Assembly (NCBI GenBank): GCA_964577055.1
Contig: CAZNWC010000008.1
Location: 1-64,000, forward strand
DNA length: 64,000 bases
Source of the DNA: PNNG01 sp964577055
Lineage (GTDB): Bacteria; Bacteroidota; Bacteroidia; UBA7662
Direction of reading: 5' to 3'
The notes beneath the pieces were generated by a model, which saw only the letters and a list, made by a program, of their open reading frames with translations, ran no database searches and was not told the origin of the DNA. Both the position numbers and the translations under genes were made by a program. How positions within the stretch are numbered: position 1 is the first letter of the stretch; every line of letters starts with the position of its first letter. Below, piece after piece: positions 10,088-18,800 of this stretch.

Positions 10088-10461
10088 GTTTTGCGCTCAA
10101 AAGCAGCGATGCAGGTGCATTGCGTGCCTTGGCCGTGAATTTGGGCCGTGAAGCAAACTGGTATACGAAATTGCAACTCGAAGAGCTGGAGATATTTCAA
10201 TACCATGACTTGCTGTACAAATTGCTCGATTTGATGCGCGCCACCAATTTTATCTACGAGTTTGATTGGATGGGCTTTGGCAAACAAGCCGATCAGTTGA
10301 TTGATAAAGCGGAATTACTCAAGCAAGCCGACCTGGAAACCCTACGTAAGTTGTTTACCGCACATAGTAGAAACGAAGCATTAAAAGACGGTCACCTGGC
10401 CGAAATGATCGATAGTGGTCACTTGCAACAGGCTGTTGGTCGCTTGGTAGCACTACTTTGA
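10084..10461 (+). CDS. DUF6508-like hypothetical protein
   Basis: A 125-residue soluble protein with the pattern I associate with DUF6508: NWY near residue 25, FIYEFDWMGFGKQADQLI in the middle, and a stretch ETLRKLFTAHSRNEALKDGHLAEMIDSGHL near the end. The function is unknown. The ATG overlaps the DUF3467 stop (ATGA), so the two are translated together. There is no signal peptide. The family assignment rests on pattern memory and is moderately secure. Confidence 0.7.
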   Translation: MSFALKSSDAGALRALAVNLGREANWYTKLQLEELEIFQYHDLLYKLLDLMRATNFIYEFDWMGFGKQADQLIDKAELLKQADLETLRKLFTAHSRNEALKDGHLAEMIDSGHLQQAVGRLVALL

Positions 10462-10483
10462 CAAAAACTTTTTATCTTGAGGG

Positions 10484-11095
10484 ATGATGCGCTTACTGTG
10501 GGTTATCCCTTTTTTGTTTTTAGGACATTTTGCGCAAGCGCAAGACTTCAGGGCGGGAATGATTGCTGCTGTGAATGGTAGTCAACTCGATGGCGATGGC
10601 TTGAGCGGGTACAACAAGCCTGGGGTGTATGCCGGTCTTTTTGTTGCGCGTGATTTGAAGCCGCAATGGTACTGGCAGTTGGAGTTGGCCTATTCGGGCA
10701 AAGGTAGTCAGCGCGTGTTGCGGCCCGATAACCTCGATGAAGGGCCATGGTTGCGCTTGAGCATGCACTATATCGACATTCCTTTAACCGTCCATTATCG
10801 TTACCGAGAAAACTGGCACTTTCATGCCGGTGCAGGCATGAATTTCTTGGTAAATTTTAATTACCGCGATCTCCGCTTATTGACATTGAATACAGATTTC
10901 AGGCGTTGGGAGTCAGCCATGCATTTGGGGACGACGTACGAAATCACTCCTAAAATCAAGGCTACCGCCCGATTTTCGTACAGTATGCTGTCGGTTGATC
11001 CAAATGGTCGGCCGGTTCCTTTTTTCGCTTTGTTGCAGCGCGGTGCATTCAACAATGTGTTGAGCTTAGGAATTCGCTATCAGGTGCGCGGTTAA
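10484..11095 (+). CDS. Outer-membrane beta-barrel protein (PorT-like)
   Basis: A 203-residue protein with a clear signal peptide (hydrophobic LLWVIPFLFLGHFAQA, cleavage before QDFRAG) and alternating hydrophobic/polar strands ending in aromatic residues, as in the small outer-membrane barrels common in Bacteroidota. The family is often annotated as PorT-like or outer-membrane beta-barrel domain. There is a choice of two adjacent ATG codons (10484 and 10487). It ends 3' to 3' with the minus-strand oxidoreductase, overlapping it by 4 bases. The specific function is unknown; nothing ties it to secretion beyond fold. Confidence 0.75.
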   Translation: MMRLLWVIPFLFLGHFAQAQDFRAGMIAAVNGSQLDGDGLSGYNKPGVYAGLFVARDLKPQWYWQLELAYSGKGSQRVLRPDNLDEGPWLRLSMHYIDIPLTVHYRYRENWHFHAGAGMNFLVNFNYRDLRLLTLNTDFRRWESAMHLGTTYEITPKIKATARFSYSMLSVDPNGRPVPFFALLQRGAFNNVLSLGIRYQVRG

Positions 11096-12552
11096 ACCAA
11101 TCCGTCGAGCTTCATTTTGTGGAAGGCAATGAGCCCGCTCAATACGGCACCTGGTATGCCTTGACCGGGGTAGGTGGTGTCGCCGCAAACGTACAATTTG
11201 CCTTTCTCCAAGCGCGCCCCCATCATTTGCCAGGGCTTGATGCTTTTGAATTGGGGGTAACCACCTACGAAACCCCATTGTCGGCCAGTCCATTTTTCCC
11301 AACTTTTGGGCCCCGAGCTGTGCAGGTATACGATGTTTTCGCGGCGTAGTAAATCGTGCTGCTCGAGTGCATCGAGTATTTGGGCTTCGGCCAATGCGCG
11401 GTCTTCGATGCGGTTGTGCTCAGGATCGGGCCAATGGGTGCTCACCGAGATGGCCATTTGTCCTGCTGAAGCGCGTAGCTCATCAGATGCAGGATGTAGC
11501 GAAACAAAAATGCTGTGTGTTTGGGTACCGTACAGGGGCTCTTCGAGGTGTATTTGGTGGTGCAGGCAATCGTAATGGCGGTGTGAATAGATGCCAATGC
11601 CCATCTGCAAGGCGCTGCTGAGTTTTACAGAAGGAAGCAACTTTGTTTGGATGCGTTGTTTCGACCTGCCAGCGGGTAATAGGCTGTACAGGTTGTTGAG
11701 AGGAATACTTGACACAACGCTTTGGTAGGCATGGCTGTTTTCAGTTGTTTGTATGGTCACCCCTTTTGGTTGGGGTTGGATGCTCTTAACCCGGGTCCGC
11801 AGCAATACCCGCCCGCCCTTTGACTGCAAATAATCGGTGAGGCGATTTACCAGTCCGGCCATACCTCCAGGCATGTAATAATTGCCAAAATTGGTATAGC
11901 ACAAAGCTGTGGCCCCGAACAACATATTAACGTCCTCGCGTTTGTTTTGGGCAGTAATAATGAGTTGTTCATCTACGAATCGGCAAAATTTGTCGTTTTG
12001 GTGCAATCCAAACCGTTGCAGACAAGCAGCAACAGTTTCGAAGGCATGCGGAATAGCTTTTAATTGGCCTGGCCTGAAGTGCAATGCAAGGTCAACCAAA
12101 TCGCGTAGGTTTTGGGGAGGAAAGGCACGTTGTTGGCCGGAAATATGCCACACTTTTTGGCTGATGGCAAAGCAGTGTTCCCAAAAGGCACGTTGGCCGT
12201 GAACACCAAAAATCCGTTCTGCTTCATCAATCCAGGCGTCGATGTTTTGGTGACGGGTGATGGTTTCTCCATTCAGGTACACTTGCATGGGCGTTTCCAG
12301 CAGCTGAGCGGGTAGCGCAATGCCAAGGTCATTGAGCAGCAATGCCAGGGGCATGCCGGCATCGAGGCCGACAAGTGTGGTGGCACCGCTTTCAAACCAA
12401 AAGCCTTTTCGGGGATAGGTGGTAGTACAGCCGCCAGGAATCCAATTCTGCTCGAAGAGGTCAACTTCTTTTCCGGCTTTGGCCAATAAACAGGCAACGG
12501 TTAAGCCGGCCATGCCACTGCCCACCACTGCCATACGCTTCGGTTCTTGCAT
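11092..12552 (-). CDS. FAD-dependent phytoene-desaturase/carotene-isomerase-like oxidoreductase
   Basis: A 486-residue flavoprotein of the CrtI/CrtISO/retinol-saturase group. The N-terminal dinucleotide-binding motif VGSGMAGLTVACLLAKAGKEVDLFE is complete (Gly-x-Gly-x-x-Gly, with Glu ending strand 2). It is followed by PGGCTTTYPRKGFWFESGATTLVGL, and the C-terminal flavin-binding motif CGDTTYPGQGIPGAVLSG is intact. It has no signal peptide. Substrate cannot be read from sequence: carotenoid, retinoid or another polyene lipid are all possible. No crtB, crtY or crtZ lies in the window, so a local carotenoid cluster is not supported. It lies downstream of the subtilase on the same strand, with a terminator between. 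Confidence 0.85.
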   Translation of the reverse strand: MQEPKRMAVVGSGMAGLTVACLLAKAGKEVDLFEQNWIPGGCTTTYPRKGFWFESGATTLVGLDAGMPLALLLNDLGIALPAQLLETPMQVYLNGETITRHQNIDAWIDEAERIFGVHGQRAFWEHCFAISQKVWHISGQQRAFPPQNLRDLVDLALHFRPGQLKAIPHAFETVAACLQRFGLHQNDKFCRFVDEQLIITAQNKREDVNMLFGATALCYTNFGNYYMPGGMAGLVNRLTDYLQSKGGRVLLRTRVKSIQPQPKGVTIQTTENSHAYQSVVSSIPLNNLYSLLPAGRSKQRIQTKLLPSVKLSSALQMGIGIYSHRHYDCLHHQIHLEEPLYGTQTHSIFVSLHPASDELRASAGQMAISVSTHWPDPEHNRIEDRALAEAQILDALEQHDLLRRENIVYLHSSGPKSWEKWTGRQWGFVGGYPQFKSIKPWQMMGARLEKGKLYVCGDTTYPGQGIPGAVLSGLIAFHKMKLDGLV

Positions 12553-12562
12553 GCGTTTCGAA

Positions 12563-12593
12563 CAAAAAAGGCCGGTAGATGTTTCCCGACCTT
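12563..12593 (-). terminator. Terminator after the subtilase gene
   Basis: Read on the minus strand, AAGGTCGG (12593-12586) pairs with CCGGCCTT (12575-12568) using one U-G pair, and a run of T (A on the plus strand, 12564-12569) follows. It lies 10 bases past the subtilase stop and just upstream of the oxidoreductase gene. Confidence 0.75.
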
Positions 12594-12602
12594 CATGTGA
12601 AC

Positions 12603-15600
12603 TTAGTTTTTGATGACTTTTCGGAATACCCTGAATTGTTCGCCTTCGAGGCCAATGAGGTATAAACCGGCAGGTAGTTGCTCCATTTGCAAACTGGTGC
12701 TGTTTTCGCCTGCTGGAAGAACAATTTCTTCAAGTGTCTGGCCCAGTTGGTTCATGAGTACCAAGCGTTGCGCCTGCACATCTCCCCAACTGATGACCAA
12801 GCCGCCTTGGGTAGGATTTGGATAGGCCCGTAGGCTGTTCATGGCTATTTCCTGCACACTCACGCCTTGTACAATGGTTACCACGTCGGCCTTAATCAAG
12901 GTGTCGGTGCAACTGCCATTGCCTGCATAAAGTTTGATGGTATAGGTGCCTTGCTGGGTATATGCTTTTTGCGGACTAAATCCGGTTGCAGTTGTGCCGT
13001 CACCAAAGTCCCAGGTGAATTGAGAAGCAAACTGCGAAAGGTTGACCAAGCCAATCAAATTTCCACGCGGGTAGGTAGCGTTTAATACGTTGAAGTCGGC
13101 TTGCGGCGCCTGGGGAACATTTACGGTGAAAATAAATGAATCAACGCCAAAAGCATTGTAGCCATATAGCACTACCGGATAATTGCCACTGTTGAGGGTT
13201 ACAAGCGGATTGGATGCAGTGTCGGTGATGCCCGGCGCAAAAACCCAGCGCAAGCTATCGGCATTAAATACATCGCTGGTGAACTGCACCTGTACTGGAT
13301 TGCAGCCTGCTTGAAGTGCGTGGGTGAAGGTTACGACAGGAGGCATTTGGGTAATGAGCAATTGAATGTCGTCGAGGAAAAGGTTATTGCCATTGTCGTT
13401 CACCCCTTCGAAACGGAAGGTTACTTCCCCGCTATTGAGGTAAGCCGAAAGGTTGATGCTTTCATTGCGCCAATGAGCGGGGTTTACGGCCGTAAATTCG
13501 CTGTTTTGCGGCACAACCGTTGCGAGCTGACTACCACCTTTGCCAAATATGCGGGTCCAAGTATTGCCGCAATCGGTACTGATGTACACATTCAATGAGT
13601 CGTTGCTGCTCGAATCGCGCTGGGCATAGGCCACGGCAAATCGCAAAACGAATTGCCCGGTGGCGGGGGCTGCCAAACGGCCTGTTTCCAGAAAATCACG
13701 TTGACCCCGTTGCGGATACTGGAAGAACTGCATATAGGCCGAACGGTTACCGGTAGGTCGTCCATTGGTGCTGGTTGTTGCCCAACCGACCATACCGTCG
13801 CTGTTCACGGGGATAACGTTTGATTGGACAATATTGGCGGCAGTGAACCGCTCAAACAGTGGTGGGTTCGATTGGGTACGCACGAAAATGATACGTGAAA
13901 GTTGGTTGTCAAAAGTGTCTACTTCTGCAAGAGCGGTATCGAGGCGTATGCGAAAGGTGAAAAGGGCATTGGGTTGGCCAACAGGCATGGGCATGGCTGG
14001 AAGGGCTATGGTGTCGGCTTGGTTGGTTGCCAAATTACCATTCCACATGATGCTTTGGAAGGGGCTAGTTCCCATCCTGAATTCAATAACGGCTTGTGAA
14101 ATGGTGGAATCGCCCAAGTTGACAAAGGAAACAACCGGTGCAATACTGTCGGTGCACACCACGGTAGAAGGGGCAAGTAGCTGTTGGGCACGTACGTTTA
14201 CGGGGCCATAATTGGGGCGTGCGGGAGTGTTTCCTTGGGCGATAAGGTATTGATAAGCCGCTTCAAGATCCATGAGGCCATTTCCGAAGGTATTGTCTTC
14301 ACCTGCCGGACCCAAATCGATGGCCGAATAGTAAATGGCACGCAGCAGTGCGCTTCCGGGCAATTGCGGGAACGCTTCTTTCAGCAATAAGATGCCGCCA
14401 GCTACGTGTGGTGCAGCCATGGAGGTGCCGGTAAGGTTGGCATAGCTACCGGTGCCACTTGCCGAGCGTACGCTCGTGCCGGGTGCAACAACTTCGGGTT
14501 TGATCAACAGCTCGGGGCTGTTGTTGGTGCAAATGGATGGACCCCGACTGCTGCTATTTGCAATGGGGAAACCGCTCACTGCACCTTGGATATTGCCCGT
14601 ACAAAAAACGTTCACCTCATTGGTATTGATGTTTTTGGGAGAGGTGATGGTAGACACACCCGGACCACTGTTTCCTGCCGAGAATACAACCGCGACTCCA
14701 GCTGCTTCCAAGGCGTTGAAGATAGGAACAACCGTGCTGTTGCATTGTGCCACGCCTTGCGAGCCTCCCCAGCTGTTGTTGATCACATCGGGTACGTCGG
14801 TGGTTGTGGCCGTATCATTGTCGGGGTTCAAGGCCCATTGAAATGCTGCTGTTGTACCTGCTGAGCCGGCACAGAGCGAACCTGCCGCAATCCATTGTGC
14901 ATTGTAGGCCAGGCCGATGGTGTCGAAAGTATTCAATTGCAAGCCAACCATTGTACCCATGGTATGGGTGCCATGTGACGATGAACCATCACAATCGGTT
15001 GGGGTGGCACCGGGACCAAACCAAGCCTGACTGGCTGGCACAAAATTTCCCCGCCAACGGGCGCTCAATGCCGGGTGGATGCGGTGTACACCCGTATCAC
15101 TGTTCATGCCCAGACGTCCTCTGCCTGTATAATCTCTTCTCCACAATTGAGGTGCTTTGACCACACGTAGTCCTACCTCAGTGCCGCCCGGACTTTCCGG
15201 ACTGCTCGGAGGATCGACCGTTACCGGATCCATGCTGTGGTATTGGTCCATGTCCTCTTCCATCACCTCTATGCCGCGGTTTTGGAGTGCCAATGCCATA
15301 ATCAAGGCTGGTTTGGCCTCGAAAACAAGCAAGTTGGTAATCCAATAAGGGGTCACATATTTCAAATGATTGGGCAATTGCTGTTCCAGAAGTCCAATCG
15401 CTTGCAGCCATGCGGGTTGCGTGGATGCAGCTTTGTCGGTGAGCAAACGCGAAGTAATGCGCACGCGGTGTTCAAAAGGCATGTTTTGCTGATCAAATGC
15501 ACGGCCGAGACTGTCTACATTTACTCGGTCGGCAATGAGGAGACGTACCCGAAAAAATTGTTCGCTATTGGCGGGGTTCGTCAATTTTTCGAACAAAAGG

Positions 15601-15701
15601 GGTTCAATGGCTGCTGTTTGTCCTTGTACTTGGTTGAATGAACCCGTAAAGACACAAAAACAAAGGCCAATTACGGCTTTGGATAAGGCAGATACAGACA
15701 T
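12603..15701 (-). CDS. Secreted subtilisin-like serine protease (S8) with PKD domain and T9SS sorting domain
   Basis: A 1032-residue exported protease. Order: signal peptide (about 1-28), a propeptide-like region, an S8 catalytic domain with Asp202 (NSDTGV), His243 (SSHGTHTMG) and Ser427 (GTSMAAPHVAGG), a CARDB-like adhesive domain (about 520-620), a MAM/jelly-roll-like region with DDIQL, a PKD domain (TWDFGDGTTATG), and a C-terminal type IX sorting domain (RAYPNPTQGG...GLYLIGLEGEQFRVFRKVIKN). All three triad residues are present, so it should be active. The architecture predicts export by Sec, then by T9SS to the cell surface or medium, where it would degrade proteins. Start chosen at the ATG giving a complete signal peptide. 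Confidence 0.93.
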   Translation of the reverse strand: MSVSALSKAVIGLCFCVFTGSFNQVQGQTAAIEPLLFEKLTNPANSEQFFRVRLLIADRVNVDSLGRAFDQQNMPFEHRVRITSRLLTDKAASTQPAWLQAIGLLEQQLPNHLKYVTPYWITNLLVFEAKPALIMALALQNRGIEVMEEDMDQYHSMDPVTVDPPSSPESPGGTEVGLRVVKAPQLWRRDYTGRGRLGMNSDTGVHRIHPALSARWRGNFVPASQAWFGPGATPTDCDGSSSHGTHTMGTMVGLQLNTFDTIGLAYNAQWIAAGSLCAGSAGTTAAFQWALNPDNDTATTTDVPDVINNSWGGSQGVAQCNSTVVPIFNALEAAGVAVVFSAGNSGPGVSTITSPKNINTNEVNVFCTGNIQGAVSGFPIANSSSRGPSICTNNSPELLIKPEVVAPGTSVRSASGTGSYANLTGTSMAAPHVAGGILLLKEAFPQLPGSALLRAIYYSAIDLGPAGEDNTFGNGLMDLEAAYQYLIAQGNTPARPNYGPVNVRAQQLLAPSTVVCTDSIAPVVSFVNLGDSTISQAVIEFRMGTSPFQSIMWNGNLATNQADTIALPAMPMPVGQPNALFTFRIRLDTALAEVDTFDNQLSRIIFVRTQSNPPLFERFTAANIVQSNVIPVNSDGMVGWATTSTNGRPTGNRSAYMQFFQYPQRGQRDFLETGRLAAPATGQFVLRFAVAYAQRDSSSNDSLNVYISTDCGNTWTRIFGKGGSQLATVVPQNSEFTAVNPAHWRNESINLSAYLNSGEVTFRFEGVNDNGNNLFLDDIQLLITQMPPVVTFTHALQAGCNPVQVQFTSDVFNADSLRWVFAPGITDTASNPLVTLNSGNYPVVLYGYNAFGVDSFIFTVNVPQAPQADFNVLNATYPRGNLIGLVNLSQFASQFTWDFGDGTTATGFSPQKAYTQQGTYTIKLYAGNGSCTDTLIKADVVTIVQGVSVQEIAMNSLRAYPNPTQGGLVISWGDVQAQRLVLMNQLGQTLEEIVLPAGENSTSLQMEQLPAGLYLIGLEGEQFRVFRKVIKN

Positions 15702-15825
15702 AGGAGGCTTTAGGAATGATGATTAAACCCCGTTGGGAGTTGAATTGTTTTGCCACGCAATTTGCTTATTTTTTTACAATGATTGGGTCGAAATGTTAAA
15801 AATCTGATTTTTAGATAGAAAAGTA

Positions 15826-15856
15826 TTGATTTGGTGAATCCATTTTGCTAACATTG
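15826..15856 (+). promoter_or_regulatory. Bacteroidota-type promoter of the first giant surface protein
   Basis: TTG (15826-15828), a 20-base spacer, then TAACATTG (15849-15856), one mismatch from TAnnTTTG. The start codon follows 23 bases later after an A/T-rich leader without a Shine-Dalgarno sequence. The same spacing is seen before the paralogue, rpmH and tRNA-Asn in this window, which supports the call. Confidence 0.65.
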
Positions 15857-15879
15857 AATCTTTAATCAAACCTGTTTTT

Positions 15880-18800
15880 ATGAACAAAATCTTACGCTTT
15901 TGGGGTGCTTTACTTCTTATCGGGGTTCTTGGCATTCCAACCGCTTTTGCACAAAACTTGGTCACGGTGGGTACGGGCACTGTGAACTTGACCAGTTTTG
16001 ACTACCCGGCGCCTTATGGCAATTTTTACTGGGGTGCCCGTCATCAATTCCTGATCAGGGCAAGTGAACTTACGGCTGCTGGGGCAACCCCTGGTTTTTT
16101 AAGTTCTTTGGCTTTTGATGTTGCGACCGTTGAGGGTGAACCCATGCAGAATTTTACCATTCGCATTGGTACGACCAATGATACGGTGGTTTCGACTACG
16201 GCCGGATTTTATGGCAACCTGACCCAGGTGTTCACTACTCCAACCTACACAGAAGTTGCCGGATGGAATACCCACGCCTTTGCCACCAATTTTTTCTGGG
16301 ATGGTTCTAGCAATCTGATCATCGAGACGTGCTTCAACAATTCGAGTTACACGGAAAATGCCATTGTGAATATGACGGATGCAGGTTTCCCTGCTTCTAT
16401 TTGGTATCGTGCCGATGCAGCTGGTGTATGTGCGAATACGCTAATTACTGGTACTTCCAACAATCGCCCCAATATGCGATTCAATGTGTTGTCGATAACA
16501 GGTCGTGATGTTTCGGCTGCGGCCATCACGTCACCATCGGTTCCGGCAATTGCAGGAAGCTCTTCCCAAGTTACTGTTCAAATCCGCAGCATGGCGGCCG
16601 ACCCGATTACTTCTGCCAGTGTAGGTTACCAAATTGGTAATGGTACTCCTGTTATTGAAACATGGACAGGTTCTTTGGGACTCGGTCAAACCAGCACACA
16701 TACCTTTGCTGCCCCCATCACCTTGCCATCTTCCGGAACCTTTAACATTACCGCTTGGGCCAACAACGCCAATGGCTTAGGTGCAGATATTAATACGGCC
16801 AATGACACCACCAATGCATCTTTTTGTATTTCATTGGCGGGAGGTGTGTACACGGTAGGTGGTCCAACAGCCAACTATCCTACCATTCAAGCAGCCGTTG
16901 ATGCCGTCAATTGTGGTGGTATAGCGGGTCCGGTTACTTTTTCCATTCTTCCAGGAACCTATTACGGAAGTTACACCTTGAATGGCGTTATTGGTGCTTC
17001 TTCAACCAACCAAATCACCTTCATCAGCAACACCGGCGTGGCTGCCGACGTGGTATTGATTCACGACACCGCTGCTTCGGTTACCAACAAAAGCATTTTT
17101 ACGATCAACAACACGCCGGGTGTTACGTTCAACACGTTGACCTTGCGTCGTACGCAAAACGGAACTGGCACCTTTGCCAACATTTTGGCGAACGGCGCCG
17201 ATAATCTTACCGTTACTTCGTGCGTGATTGACGACCAAACCAGCTTGAGTTCTGTGCCATTTGCAAGCAATGGCATCAGGGTGGACAATGCCAGCTTTAT
17301 GAACTTCACAGGCAATGTTTTTAATGGCTTTTATCACAGCTTATACCTGACAGGTCCAACTGCAAACAGCAATTATGAAGAACTAAATACCGTTGTTGCC
17401 AATACGTTCAACAACTACAGGTATGCCTTTTATGCGTTGAATCAGTCGTTGCTTACGGTTGCTGATAACGTTGTGAACAACAATGCGTCAACCTTTGGCT
17501 ATGGCCTATACGCATCGCGCGTTGTTGGTTTGAACATGAACGCCAACAAGATTCTGGGTGTAATGGGCAATGGAGGTATCTTCATCTCCAACCCGAACGA
17601 TAGTACCTTGGGGCCGAACTTGATTACCAACAATGTGGTTTCAGGAACCTTCACCACCACCAGCACTTTCTCTTCTATTTATGGTATATATGTGGGGGGG
17701 TCGTACTCTGCAACTGCTACCAATCCCGTAAATGGACTCGATGATGTTGAGGTGGTATTCAATACCATTAATCTCACAGTAGATGCGCCTACAACATCTG
17801 CATTTGGTTTGCTGCACATTACTGGTGGTTTTGGTACTACGCCAGCCTACAGTAATGTGATGGTACTGAACAACCATGTAACTGGTTTTGCTGCCGGGGC
17901 AGGTTTGGGTACCAATACAGTGGCGGCTTTGTTTTCAACGGATAGCATTGTGAGTGTGTTGACCAGTAACCACAATAACTTCTATTTGGCCGATGCCAGT
18001 GGCAATGCTTCAACCAACAATCTTGTTCGCAACAGCAGCGGCCCAGTGCTTTTCCCCACTTTGGCTGCCTGGAACCAAGCTACTACCCAAGACGCTAACT
18101 CCGTTAGTCTCAACCCATCGTATACCAGCCAAGCATTACCTGTTCCTGCAAATAATGCCTTGAACAACTTGGGTACTCCTTATGTGTTGGTTTCGTCTGA
18201 TGCAGCGGGTATCACCCGAAATACAACCACCCCCGACATTGGTGCCTATGAATTTACCCCTGCACCACTTGATTTGGCAGTAGTGGCCATTCAAACACAA
18301 GGTGGTTGCTCAGGTCCGAACCAAACGGTAGGCGTTCGCTTGCGCAGCGTGGGTACAAATACCTGGAATTTTGCAACCGACTCAGCGGTGATTACCCTCA
18401 ATATCACGGGCCCTGGTTCACCTCAAGTATTTGCTATCACTGTGAATACCGATACCTTGGCGAGTGGTGCTGAAAGAAGTTTCACTATCACCACAACTGC
18501 AAACTTCACATTAGGAGGTAACTATACCATCGCTGCAGATGTTCAAAGTGCGAATGATGGCAATGCCTTGAACAACACCAACAACAGGACCATCAACGTG
18601 GTGGCCCCAGTAGCACAGCCTTACACTGAAAACTTCAATGGCAGCGGCACACCTGCCAACATCACCACCAATATGGAATTCAATAGTGCGGCTGGTGTGG
18701 GACAAACCGGCGGCATGCGATACAATGTTTATGGTTCGCAGGCATCCAACATCCGTACCCCGATCATCGGCCCACTCGACACCAATGCAGTGTTTGATTT

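Noticed and set aside
11092..12552. A carotenoid biosynthesis cluster
   Set aside because: Only one desaturase-like gene is present; no crtB, crtY, crtZ or regulator nearby.
16911..18240. Repeat-rich DNA in the giant surface gene as a tandem array
   Set aside because: The similarity is at the level of short Asn/Gly/Thr-rich beta-helix turns, not exact DNA repeats.
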